From positions 496,001 through 560,000 of the forward strand of contig CAJNOJ010000004.1 of the NCBI GenBank assembly GCA_905250025.1: 64,000 nucleotides of DNA. The letters are read 5' to 3'. This document shows, one piece after another, positions 44,679 through 54,539 of the stretch (position 1 is its first letter; each line of letters begins with the position of its first letter). The notes under the pieces are model-generated. The model did no database searches. It was not told the DNA's origin and saw only the letters and a program-made list of their open reading frames with translations. This stretch comes from Adineta ricciae (taxonomy: Eukaryota > Rotifera > Eurotatoria > Adinetida > Adinetidae). A program made the translations under genes and the position numbers.

Positions 44679-44868
44679 CAATTGTTAGCTCATAATATAG
44701 GGACATCAGCGAAAGAGAACGAAAGAGAGAAGAATCGAGAAAAAGTGACCTTCGTGGGACTCGAACCCACACCTTCTGCTATCCGGGCAGATGTCCTAAT
44801 CCAGTTAGACTAGAAGGACCATCTTAATCTCTAGTCTAGCGTTGTGTGATTCATCACAAACGCTAACA
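44679..44868. repeat. 190-bp direct repeat, unit 1
   Basis: The unit runs from caattgttagct to aacgctaaca and is identical by eye to 44928-45117. It contains a tRNA-like gene. Its ends carry short inverted words (ttgttagc / gctaacaa in unit 2), and an imperfect hairpin (gcgttgtgtga..tcacaaacgc) lies upstream of the tRNA-like gene on the minus strand. Confidence 0.9.
44746..44819 (-). tRNA. tRNA-like gene, isotype uncertain, copy 1
   Basis: 74 nt fold as a cloverleaf. The acceptor GTCCTTC pairs with GAAGGTC with one U-U mismatch at position 2:71, followed by discriminator A. The D-stem is GTCT/GGAC, the anticodon stem TCTGC/GCAGA is perfect, and the T-stem GTGGG/CCCAC has loop TTCGAGT. A T5 terminator follows. 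The anticodon loop CCGGATA lacks U33 and has U at 37. By position it reads GGA, yet there is no long variable arm as serine tRNAs need. The body resembles arginine tRNAs. It may be a pseudo-tRNA or an unusual isoacceptor. Confidence 0.7.
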
Positions 44869-44927
44869 CCTTACCCCTTTGGGGAGGTGCAGGAAAGGAA
44901 AACATGCTGATTGCCCAACTTCTCCAC

Positions 44928-45117
44928 CAATTGTTAGCTCATAATATAGGGACATCAGCGAAAGAGAACGAAAGAGAGAAGAATCGAGAAAAAGTGACCT
45001 TCGTGGGACTCGAACCCACACCTTCTGCTATCCGGGCAGATGTCCTAATCCAGTTAGACTAGAAGGACCATCTTAATCTCTAGTCTAGCGTTGTGTGATT
45101 CATCACAAACGCTAACA
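44928..45117. repeat. 190-bp direct repeat, unit 2
   Basis: Identical by eye to 44679-44868 and separated from it by 59 bp of unrelated sequence (44869-44927). The identity suggests a recent duplication or concerted evolution. Confidence 0.9.
44995..45068 (-). tRNA. tRNA-like gene, isotype uncertain, copy 2
   Basis: Exact copy of 44746-44819, including the U-U acceptor mismatch, the odd anticodon loop CCGGATA and the T5 terminator. Confidence 0.7.
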
Positions 45118-46087
45118 ACAATTCTTTAATTGATGAACATCACCTATTTCTATCTTTTTTACAGTCGGTACCTATTCGCAGATGACATAATCATCACGGA
45201 TAGGCATGTCGCTACATTAATATTCTCCGTGCACTTTCCTTATTTCAAGCTTTTAATAAATCAATATATGCTCATATATTATAATTATAAAAGAGAAAAG
45301 TTTCAAGTCGTTCAATAAGTTGGTTGGAAAACTTACAAGTGACATTGTCAAGTTACATCAGTGGTTGTTCCATTGTAGAAAAAACAAACACTAAGGAAAT
45401 CAATGAATAAATTAGTATTTCAGCTACTTGAGAGAAAAAATTAAAGAACAATGATGTTTGTTTAGAGAAAAAACTTTGGGTGTAATTGTTCCTGTTCTCA
45501 GTCTGTTATGCTCGCAAATGAAGACATATCCAAGCGCGTCACACGTTGGGAGCGAGGAAAGGCAGTCGCATAGCAACTTTCCTTACTTTTATGCTGGGTT
45601 TCATACTACAGACGGTTCTCTGTTGTTTCACAATTATTTCTTTACCGTTTGTATGAATTTGTTTGAGAAAAGGACATCGAAGAAACAACCAGAGACAATA
45701 TAAACAACAGGAAATGTACACTATGTATTGAGTGATTGAAACATATTTTATATGATATATTTGCTACTACGATCATATTCATATCTGGTGAAGTTTCTTT
45801 TATTGGGTATAAATACAATAGCTTTGTGAAGTAATTAACGTAGAAAAGATTTAAGGCACTGAAGAAATCTTTGAGTCTATTATTTGTATCGAATTTGATA
45901 CTTTCATGAGGATTTTTATCATTCATCAAACAGTTAATGCATATGTATATTATATGCGTAAAGTTCAGTAATGTGAATGTGTTTATTAGTTATTATTGAT
46001 GTTTTCTTCTCAAAAACACTATCGTAAACGCATCGTTAGTTTGTAATGTTAAAAAAGAAAATAAATGTTACGGTTCACAATCAATAT
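45118..46087. other. Gene-free stretch
   Basis: About 970 bp. ORFs at 45458-45703 (plus) and 45929-45642 (minus) overlap each other in opposite directions and show no family trait. I see nothing else. Confidence 0.4.
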
Positions 46088-47050
46088 TTATTCTGGTGTA
46101 TTGATCATAAATTTTTGAACACGTTGGTTGCAAAAATCACTAACGTAAAGATTACCGCGTCGATCAAATGCAATGCCAAATGGACGACTAAGCTGAGTCG
46201 AACCATTGCCCATAGTGCCTTCACCAACAATGACGGTGCCTTTGGGCGCACCTGGTTCCCAGCGGACAATTCGATGTTTACCCCAATCGGCAACATAGAC
46301 ATTTCTGTCTTCATCAACGATCAATCCGAAAGGATCGGCTAGCGATTCAGGATCAACGCTGTAATATTTATTTGTACCTGCAACAACTTGACCGACTTTA
46401 GCACCTTTTTCCCATTTAACAATACGATGATTGCCCCAATCAGAAACATATACAGATTGTTCTTTATCAACAAAGATACACATCGGATGACTGAGATGCT
46501 TCAGCTTAGCACCTTTTCCATGGCCACCGGCAACGACGACTCCCGTTGTTTCTCCAATTTTATAACGTTTTACTTCGTGATTTTCATAATCGCAAACATA
46601 AAGATAACCTTCATGGTCCAATGCGATACTCGATGCAAGGATATCGGGTATGATTGTTTTAATACCCGAGTCATTTTTTCTTGACCACTGCGCAATGCGT
46701 CGGTTACCTTCGTCAGCAATAATAAAACTATCGGTAGCTTTGTCTAAAATGATATCTTTGGGATTTCGTAAACGATCACTTCGCTCAATTTGTGCACCTT
46801 CTCCGATAACCATTTCACCAGTCGTTGCGCCATCTTTCCAAACAACAACTCGATTGTTGGAATAATCAGTAATATACACATTTTCGTCGTCATCTACATA
46901 CATATACGATGGAAAATTCAAATGAGCTAAACTTGTGCCCCATCGTTTGCTACCAGCAACCGTAATACCTTCCTTCGACCAAGTTGTTCCTTCGTTAAAT
47001 TTGGGGATACGTGCTGACGCAAGGTTTTCAGTTTCAGTACCACTACCCAT
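46088..47050 (-). CDS. Free-standing NHL six-bladed propeller
   Basis: This single-exon ORF of 320 residues is built of NHL repeats, each ending in a strand such as VYITDYSNNRVVVW, FIIADEGNRRIAQW, LYVCDYENHEVKRY, VYVSDWGNHRIVKW, VYVADWGKHRIVRW and LYVSDFCNQRVQKF. Six blades close the propeller. No signal peptide or membrane helix is present, so it is probably cytosolic. Blade sequences resemble the NHL half of the ADP-ribosyltransferase fusion at 36640-39109 (for example ENHEVKRY against EKHEVKRW). The TAA stop overlaps an AATAAA signal. Ligand unknown. Confidence 0.85.
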   Translation of the reverse strand: MGSGTETENLASARIPKFNEGTTWSKEGITVAGSKRWGTSLAHLNFPSYMYVDDDENVYITDYSNNRVVVWKDGATTGEMVIGEGAQIERSDRLRNPKDIILDKATDSFIIADEGNRRIAQWSRKNDSGIKTIIPDILASSIALDHEGYLYVCDYENHEVKRYKIGETTGVVVAGGHGKGAKLKHLSHPMCIFVDKEQSVYVSDWGNHRIVKWEKGAKVGQVVAGTNKYYSVDPESLADPFGLIVDEDRNVYVADWGKHRIVRWEPGAPKGTVIVGEGTMGNGSTQLSRPFGIAFDRRGNLYVSDFCNQRVQKFMINTPE

Positions 47051-47678
47051 CGTTGTGAGAAAGATTGACCGAATCGACTGCTTTTTTTTTACAAAAAACT
47101 ACCTCGCTTTATATCTTATCGCACTATTTACTGATTCATTCAATTGGATTGATGTGTATTGCTTTTTCTTCACTTTATCGATATGATTGTTATTTGGCCA
47201 TGTGGGTTGTTACGCTTGGTCGATTCAAATAAAGACATTCTATACTATAGTATTAATGCTATACTTTGTTCGTTTTGTATTTGTTCTCTACGGATGGCTA
47301 AATATTCAAATGATAGAATGAGAAACAGGGTAAACCAACCGAAAATAATGTTGTTATTGTGGATGAAAACATCTTCATCTCTTGTTCATATTCTGATAAT
47401 CCAGTGGTTCGAATAAGAGTGTCTGTTGCAATCGATCAATAGAATCTTTGCGCATGTGACTTTAGGTCTCGGTTAGAACGAGAAATATGTTCTCTTTAAT
47501 ATATTTTATGTCAAACAAGTGCACTAGGAATTCAGTCCTTCTACTAAAAGTACTGATGACTTCTCCCAAAAGCGACATCTTTTTAAATATAATCTATACG
47601 TTGAATACTAAACAATAAGGCTTTCTATGACACATTATAATCGACGAAAGACTACTGCTTTAGGTAATCGAATAGAAA
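47051..47678. other. Shared upstream region of NHL and amidohydrolase genes
   Basis: The two genes are divergent, so this 628-bp region is expected to hold both promoters. No TATA stands out and no other gene is visible. Confidence 0.4.
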
Positions 47679-48581
47679 ATGCAAAGAACATTCCGTTTCT
47701 ATCGTGTCAACTCCAATATATTATTGCAACGAAATCTTAGTGATAAAACAAAGTCACAAACGAAACAGTCATCAGTAGTCGTTGACGCTTGGGGTCAACA
47801 CGTCACTCTACGCCATGTTCAAGATCCTATGTTTGATAGTTTACGTCGTTGGACCAAAGCACTCAATTATCACGAAGCACCTAGCGTTCCTTCGACGATT
47901 GCAGCACTTGACGAAGCAGGTGTTGATCGTATGTTAATTAGTGCATGGTACGCACCGAATAATATCATGATATCGAACGAAGAAGTTTTCAATTTTGTAT
48001 CTCAATCCAATGGACGACTCGTTGGCGTTGGTTCAGTCGATATAAGTCGACCGCAGTTAGTTATGCGCGAAATTCGTCGCTGTATTGAAAAATACGGTTT
48101 TAAAGCTATTCGTGTTCTTCCGTGGTTGTTTCAAGTACCACCAACTGATCGACGGTTTTATCCGGTGTATACTGCGTGCTGTGAATTGAATGTTCCATTC
48201 TGTACACAAATTGGTCATACTGGTCCGTTGATGCCATCGGAGGTTGGTCGTCCTATCTATCTCGATCAAGTGGCACTTGATTTTCCCGATTTAACCATCG
48301 TCGGAGGACATATCGGCTATCCGTGGACAGAAGAAGCTATTGCCGTTGCAACGAAACACCCCAACGTGTATATTGATACATCAGCTTATACTATTCGACG
48401 TTATCCTCGTGTACTTATTGAGTATATGCGCGATACTGGTCGGAAGAAAGTTCTATTTGGTTCAAACTATCCAATGATCAATCCGGTTAAAGCACTTGAA
48501 GATTTAGATACGTTAGGACTGGATGAATCTACGCGTGCTCTCTTCCTTAGTCAAAATGCTGTACGTGTGTTTCGACTTTAG
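47679..48581 (+). CDS. Amidohydrolase-family TIM-barrel hydrolase, bacterial-like
   Basis: This intronless ORF of 300 residues starts with a basic, Ser/Asn-rich leader (MQRTFRFYRVNSNILLQRN) that could be a mitochondrial transit peptide. The core begins VVDAWGQHVTL at about 32 and includes AGVDRMLISAWYAP, FCTQIGHTGP, VGGHIGYPWTEE, YIDTSAY and VLFGSNYPM, the amidohydrolase 2 pattern (ACMSD and related decarboxylases and hydrolases). The first motif reads WGQH where many members have DxHxH, so metal binding may differ. Sequences with this SAWYAP/GGHIGYPW pattern are mainly bacterial as far as I recall, so horizontal gain is likely. Substrate unknown. Confidence 0.75.
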   Translation: MQRTFRFYRVNSNILLQRNLSDKTKSQTKQSSVVVDAWGQHVTLRHVQDPMFDSLRRWTKALNYHEAPSVPSTIAALDEAGVDRMLISAWYAPNNIMISNEEVFNFVSQSNGRLVGVGSVDISRPQLVMREIRRCIEKYGFKAIRVLPWLFQVPPTDRRFYPVYTACCELNVPFCTQIGHTGPLMPSEVGRPIYLDQVALDFPDLTIVGGHIGYPWTEEAIAVATKHPNVYIDTSAYTIRRYPRVLIEYMRDTGRKKVLFGSNYPMINPVKALEDLDTLGLDESTRALFLSQNAVRVFRL

Positions 48582-48978
48582 TTTGAAAACCTTGTTTTTA
48601 TCTATTTTACTTTATTTGAATGTAAGTCCTATATCGAAGAATTGCTTCAAAATTCAAAAGTGACATTCAGACTCTCATCGTAAGATATCTTTTTTGTTTT
48701 CTTCTTCCAACATACATGTGTCATGAATGCTTGTAACATCTGATAACTAACGAAAAAGGTTGTTTTGTATTCCTTTTCTTCCTACCAAATATTCGCTATC
48801 AAAAAGACATATCTGAATAGAACATGATCAACAAATAGACAGAAGCGTTTCTAGACACATAAAAAAATTAGTGAGGTCTTTCGCGAGGAGCTTGGTATTC
48901 TCGAGTTAGAAATTTATTTGATCAAAAGGTATCTTAATACGATATTTATATTGGAAATTAGAATACTAGCTGATTACA
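48582..48978. other. Gap before the GTPase gene
   Basis: AT-rich, with a T-rich run around 48690-48710. No gene seen. Confidence 0.4.
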
Positions 48979-51900
48979 ATGGGTACCTATTTTTCAAAAT
49001 TATGCTCGTCTCCGTCAACAGTAGGCACATCAAACGACTCTAGTGACAACCGTTCGACGGCACTGCAAGAACAAGAAATACATCGTTGGGCTTTTGCCAC
49101 ATCTGATACTGTCGTACGACTTTACGACGCAAGAAACGATGCATTTTCGCAGACGTCATCGGACGAAATTTCGTCAGCAGCAGTTACAGTAAAATCCCAG
49201 ACCACTCCAATCGTATGTGCTGGGAAAGTGAAGGAAGAAAATTTGCGCGAGCTAATGAAGATTGATGCAGATTCATATCTGAACGTATGTTTAAACATAA
49301 CAAATACACATGGAATCACTTCAATGGTTAAGGAAGTATTCGTAATTGATGAAAATACTCGCTACTTACTGTATTATCAAGAAACACAACAAATGCAGTT
49401 CAATGATCAACCGATCGTTGATAAATCAAAAAAACGAGAAAGATATCTTAGGATGAACGACGCCACGCACGTTCTCACTAAGATAAAATGTGGTATTCAA
49501 GTTTTAGTTTTATTCCAGGTCGTACCAGGTCAGATAGATGCTTTCGATCAGCTACTTGAAAGAACTCGTAGCAGATTTGCTGCACAGATTTTCGATTTAG
49601 AATCACCTGATCAGGATTTATTCGAGAAATCCAGTAAAATTAAGGTGTTCTCTAATGCAGCAGATCCAGCGCAGTTAACAAGCTTACCGGACATATGCAA
49701 AACACTAGTGAACTTAAGAGTGGCTACGGCTCAACAATGTCCTATGGAATATATCTTTCGGCCGATCACTTCTCTTTTTCCATGGTACCGTAGTGAAAAA
49801 GCAGGATATCATCCGATAGATGAATCAGTTATGAATCAAATAGAAATCCATGTAAATAAGGTGTTGTTGAGCTGGAAGCAGTTTTATGTGCCACTTGATT
49901 CTACAATAGAAGAAACGATGCGAAAGCATATTAAAAAGCAACTGGAAGACATTCAGAAACAACAACCAAGCGTAGACAACGCATATTCAGTGAGTATCAA
50001 TAAACTTCGCCAAATAGTGTTCGATATTCGTCGTGGAAAGATCGATTCCAATGTTTCGCTGGCGGATGTATTTGCTGGTACTGAGGTACTAACGAAAGCG
50101 GTTGAACAGCGAAATAAACTGATAGAAAAAGCGAAGTTCATTCAGAGTGTTGAACAGCAAAACATCAAATATTGGAATGTTGCAATGCATATTTCCCAAT
50201 CCGACGTGGAACTGGTAGTGGTTGAGCAAAAACTGTGTAAAATGACCAACAGAGCGCGTATATTTTGTTTCAACGACAAATTGAAAAAAAAGTTCTTCTC
50301 AAAATGGGAAGAGTACCATAAAGAACTTATTGATAGACAGAATGGTGATGACGTAATCTATGCTGATTTCTCCTTTATTTCAATTAAGCTGCCCGAAATG
50401 AAAATATTAGATCCAACTGGTATCTGTAAACAAAAAAAGAAAACGTTAGAAGAAGGAGACTCTGGCACTAAGCCGTCATCCAACAAAACAGTAAGTTCAG
50501 AACAAAGAAACAATCATCCGACGGAAAAAGTGATTCTGCTTCTTGGAGAATCTGGAAGTGGAAAATCAACTTTCATCAATGCCGTCGTCAATTATTTTCA
50601 CTTTCATACTCTAGACGAAGCTCTCTCACAGAAACCGATTGCACTTATACCGATCTCATTCATTATTACTGAAGGTGATGATTTCCAAGAACGTCTTCTC
50701 ACCTTTGGTGAACAAGATCCTAACGAAGATAATCGTCATGCGGGACAATCGGTCACTCAACAATGTCGGTCATATGTTTTCTCCATGGATGAACATACTA
50801 AAATCAGACTTATCGACACACCAGGAATGGGTGATACTCGTGGAATCGATCAAGACGATACCAATATGCAACACATTCTATCATTCGTCTCTAATCTTTC
50901 ACATATCGATGCCATTTGCATTCTTCTCAAACCCGATAAAGCAAGACTCGACGTTGTCTTTCGTTCATATTTTAGTCGTTTGGTGGAATTCTTAGGAGCA
51001 AAAGTTCACGATAACATCGTATTTTGTTTCACGCATACACGGTCAACATTTTATGGTCCGGGAAACACAGGATCTTTATTACGCAAGATGTTGCAAACGG
51101 AGAAGAGTGAAATTCCGTTTCAGAAAAACAACACATTTTGTTTTGATAGTGAATCATTTCGATATTTGATTGCAAAAACACATGGTATTCACTTTGATAA
51201 ATTTTTAACAGAGGAGTGCAAGAAAAGCTGGTCAAAATCAGAAGCTGAGTCACATCGTCTGGTCCAATACGTATGCACTACATTGCAACCCTGCTTGAAA
51301 GATGACTGGCGATCGGTTGAACATGCTCAATTCGAAATCAAGCGAATAGCTCGTCCAGTGTTGGAAACAATACGAAATACCGCGAGAAATATTCTAATAT
51401 TACAGAACAATTCCTCGCAATCATTGATTAAAATACACGCACAATCTGTCGTTGGAAATGCGATGATATGCCCAATAAATCACCGCCGAATGAAGAATAT
51501 CGATGGATTATGGATCCTTGAAACTGAATCCTGTAATTTCTTCGATCAATGCTCCAAATGTTCGTGTACTTATTCTGAACATGCTAAAATTGATTATGAA
51601 TTGAAATATAAAAAATGGAAGAATGAAAATAACAAACCAACTCTACATGAGCTGGAAGCAACCCGAAATAGACTATGGCAAACGGTCATAGTGTTTGGCA
51701 GATTTGTTAAGGACAATGGTTTGCTTTCGAAAAACAACGACGGTCTTTACATCATTTTCAAACAGATGATCGTTGAAGAAGAACATATTTGTTTGCAAGA
51801 TGAACCACATGAACTCAACGATCGGCTCTGCCAGGAACTAAAAAGGCTGAAAAAAGATTATCGACAACAATGGCAATACTCAACCTCAACGCGAGAAACA

Positions 51901-52056
51901 ACACCTCTATCTACTATATATGATGAAATAAAAATAGCACGAGATAATTCAGATGTTGCTGCTCAACTGGATGCGATTAAGGAAACCAGAGCAATGCAGA
52001 TGACAGTACAGGAAAAATATGTTTCGATTTTGGAAAATGGTCCATCGTGTTTTTAA
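48979..52056 (+). CDS. Giant single-exon P-loop GTPase with lipidation motif
   Basis: This ORF of 1025 residues has no intron. It begins MGTYFSKLCSS, with Gly2 and Ser6 fitting N-myristoylation and a following Cys for palmitoylation, so it is probably attached to membranes. The first 500 residues are a large domain without a recognised family. A P-loop GESGSGKST lies at 523-531. DTPGMGDTRG at 613-622 supplies switch II (G3), and an FCFTHTRS stretch near 685 may be the G4 equivalent. This resembles AIG1/septin-like or related vertebrate-expanded GTPases. The C-terminal third has a CPINHR..CSKCSC Cys pattern and a coiled coil. An AATAAA signal follows at 52095-52100. Function unknown. Confidence 0.7.
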   Translation: MGTYFSKLCSSPSTVGTSNDSSDNRSTALQEQEIHRWAFATSDTVVRLYDARNDAFSQTSSDEISSAAVTVKSQTTPIVCAGKVKEENLRELMKIDADSYLNVCLNITNTHGITSMVKEVFVIDENTRYLLYYQETQQMQFNDQPIVDKSKKRERYLRMNDATHVLTKIKCGIQVLVLFQVVPGQIDAFDQLLERTRSRFAAQIFDLESPDQDLFEKSSKIKVFSNAADPAQLTSLPDICKTLVNLRVATAQQCPMEYIFRPITSLFPWYRSEKAGYHPIDESVMNQIEIHVNKVLLSWKQFYVPLDSTIEETMRKHIKKQLEDIQKQQPSVDNAYSVSINKLRQIVFDIRRGKIDSNVSLADVFAGTEVLTKAVEQRNKLIEKAKFIQSVEQQNIKYWNVAMHISQSDVELVVVEQKLCKMTNRARIFCFNDKLKKKFFSKWEEYHKELIDRQNGDDVIYADFSFISIKLPEMKILDPTGICKQKKKTLEEGDSGTKPSSNKTVSSEQRNNHPTEKVILLLGESGSGKSTFINAVVNYFHFHTLDEALSQKPIALIPISFIITEGDDFQERLLTFGEQDPNEDNRHAGQSVTQQCRSYVFSMDEHTKIRLIDTPGMGDTRGIDQDDTNMQHILSFVSNLSHIDAICILLKPDKARLDVVFRSYFSRLVEFLGAKVHDNIVFCFTHTRSTFYGPGNTGSLLRKMLQTEKSEIPFQKNNTFCFDSESFRYLIAKTHGIHFDKFLTEECKKSWSKSEAESHRLVQYVCTTLQPCLKDDWRSVEHAQFEIKRIARPVLETIRNTARNILILQNNSSQSLIKIHAQSVVGNAMICPINHRRMKNIDGLWILETESCNFFDQCSKCSCTYSEHAKIDYELKYKKWKNENNKPTLHELEATRNRLWQTVIVFGRFVKDNGLLSKNNDGLYIIFKQMIVEEEHICLQDEPHELNDRLCQELKRLKKDYRQQWQYSTSTRETTPLSTIYDEIKIARDNSDVAAQLDAIKETRAMQMTVQEKYVSILENGPSCF

Positions 52057-53190
52057 CCATGAAATGCATTCTTAATATGTGAGTTTTTTCCTTCAATAAA
52101 TGTTATCAATTTCATTCGCCTATGAAAAATTACAAGTATAGCCTAAGATACTGAATAGGCTGTTTTCCTGGCTTTCGCAGAGTTCAACGGACAGACGCTG
52201 AGATTTGTCAGTGACTGACGTGTGTTGCAAAGAAAAAAAGTTATATTTTGTGAATATTATCGTCAAGATCTTGTTTCTAAAGATAGTTACACCCACCAAC
52301 GAAAAGAAAGAATAACAACAAATTCATATCTATGTAGTCAATCCGTCGAATATAAATAGTTCACATTATTTGTGCCAATGCATCAGGAATGAGTCGCCTG
52401 ATCGATAACGATCGATCCATCCATCAGCTGACACGTTTTCTATATGTTTCACTAGTATATGTCTACTAATCATTATTCTTGATAAGACATGTTATACAGT
52501 TTCGATGTTGTTAGGTTGCCAATGGTTACCTTACCTTTCTTGAATTCAACTATAATATGCTTGGTATCTGCATTTTTGGACTTCAAAATCATCACAGACA
52601 ACATCATCTACCGGACTCTCCTTATGCACACTTCGAGGTTATCTCGTATCTGCTTCAGCTACTCTAGCACTATATTCATTTGTCTACGAGCAATTTACCG
52701 ATAAATTTTAGTTGTATATCCAAACCGCTTTCTTTGACGTTCGTACAGATTTCAAAATTTTCTTACTGTCTGCGCATGGATACGCGCTTTGGCAGACCGT
52801 CTGATATTTTCGCTGACCAATAAAGTTCTCTACGATCTCGACTATCAAAGATGCCGTTCATCTTTAAATGTGTCGCGCTCTGTCGTATAAGGGTCGATTG
52901 TTGGTTTCCCTCTTCCTACGATAGTAAGTAATATCTTCTGCATGAGCCTATGTCGACATGTCAAGTAAATGTTCTGGTTCGTGCTCACTTATGACGATTA
53001 TTGTATTTTATGCGAAGGAACTACTTCAAAGGGTTCTCATAAAGAGAATCAAACGACATCCGACAAGAATAACTGCAGCAAGGGTGAGTGAAACTAGAGA
53101 ATCTGAACTGAAGCAAGTTCGACTTGGATTTTATTAAGAGAAAGTCGTGCTTTTTGTTCTTCATTTCTTATTACAAAAATAAATTCGAAA
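52057..53190. other. Gene-free stretch
   Basis: About 1.1 kb between convergent genes. It holds the AATAAA of the GTPase gene and a few short ORFs (for example 52489-52704) with no features. Nothing else seen. Confidence 0.4.
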
Positions 53191-54193
53191 TTAAACAGCA
53201 TGCGTTTGATTACTAATCATCAGTTTAGCAAGTACAGGAAAATGATCCGACGGATAGTTCTGACCATTTGAATCTGTTAGAATTGCATGTTGAATCGTTT
53301 TGAAATATTGTGGTGTAACAAAAATGAAATCAATTCGATCGCCTAAGCCTTGACCTACAAAGAAAGTTGACCATGTACTAGTGGGACCATAGTGCGATGC
53401 TTCCGTTAAATTCATTGCATCTTGCAGAACAGAACTATTCACAATTACACGATAAGGGTCAGAATCAGGACCGGTATTGAAATCACCAGTGAGGATTACC
53501 GGTGCATCAAATTTCGTGATGTTTTCGATACGTGTAAGAATTAGCTCAGCACTTTGTTGACGAGCAGTTTTACCAATATGATCGAAATGTGTGTTAAAAT
53601 AATAGAAGACTTGATGAGTAAGTCGATCACGAAGTTTCACCCAACTGCAAACACGTGTAACGTCAGCGTCCCATCCTTTGCTACCAGGAACTTCCGGAGT
53701 TTCAGATAACCAGAATGTGTTCTGGTCGAGTAGTTCAAAGCGACTAGCTCGATAGAATACAGCAGAGAATTCACCTTTTTCTTTGCCGTCATCGCGTCCA
53801 GCACCGTAGCTGTCAAAAGTCGGTAGAGCACTTTTTATATCATTCATTTGATTCGGCAGAGCTTCTTGAACGCCGAAGAGATCCACTGCATGATAACGAA
53901 TTAAATTTACGACACGATCTTTACGAAAAGACCATCGATTGATTCCATCACTAGCTACATCAAGACGTATATTATACGTCATCACTCGAAATGATGTATC
54001 GCGTACCATACCTACAAACATAAGCACAGATAATGGATGAGTTTCATGCTCAAAATGGTTTACCCATTCGTCCGATCGGTTTTGCTAGAGGTATATTCGT
54101 TTTTCTTGTCACAAAAAGAGTGGTGGAAATGACAATTGTAGTGATGATACATACAACAGCAACGGCACTGATGATCCAACTTATCGTTTTCAT
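53191..54193 (-). CDS. Membrane-anchored endonuclease/exonuclease/phosphatase-family hydrolase
   Basis: Exon 1 (54193-54064) and exon 2 (54011-53191) join across a 52-nt intron for 316 residues. Exon 1 encodes a cytoplasmic start and a signal-anchor helix (ISAVAVVCIITTIVIS). Exon 2 encodes the catalytic domain with MTYNIR, FGVQEA, NTHFDH, GDFNTGP, DRIDFIF and SDHFPV, the full EEP set for Mg-dependent phosphodiester cleavage. The sequence style (GAGRDDGKEKGEFSA; FWLSETPEVPGSKGW) is that of bacterial extracellular EEP proteins rather than animal DNase I or SMPD. The membrane exon looks added to a bacterial catalytic unit. Confidence 0.8.
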
Positions 54194-54539
54194 TCTAAAT
54201 ATACACTTCGTCTATCCTTGAACCATTACAACAAATTTTGAAGACGTACTTCATCGGAAATTCGGCCTGATTTTGTTGATCAGTTCCTATACTTTCACCT
54301 GATTGCTGTTGGTTCATAGCTTGTCTTTGTTCGATCGTATTGTAAAATACAGTAGCGAATAAATATCATTATCTGTATTTATTAAGCATAGATTAACAAA
54401 ATACGACTAGCATTACTGTTGATATTTGCTCGACGAAAATAAAGTAAAAGAAAGTGTGTACCATCATAACTTATTTTTCTGTCCTTATCTAATGAAAGAC
54501 TATCATCACGCAATTACATTTTGTTTTATTTCGAAAAAA
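54194..54539. other. Divergent promoter region
   Basis: Lies between the EEP gene (minus) and the dioxygenase gene (plus). The dioxygenase frame is open upstream to 54426, but the context favours the ATG at 54540. Confidence 0.35.

Noticed and set aside
44679..45117. The repeat pair as a TIR transposon
   Set aside because: The short inverted words at the ends are only 8 bp and no transposase or target-site duplication is visible. A simple duplication of a tRNA-like unit explains it better.
45458..45929. Overlapping plus and minus ORFs
   Set aside because: Opposing frames over shared bases, low complexity, no homology signs.
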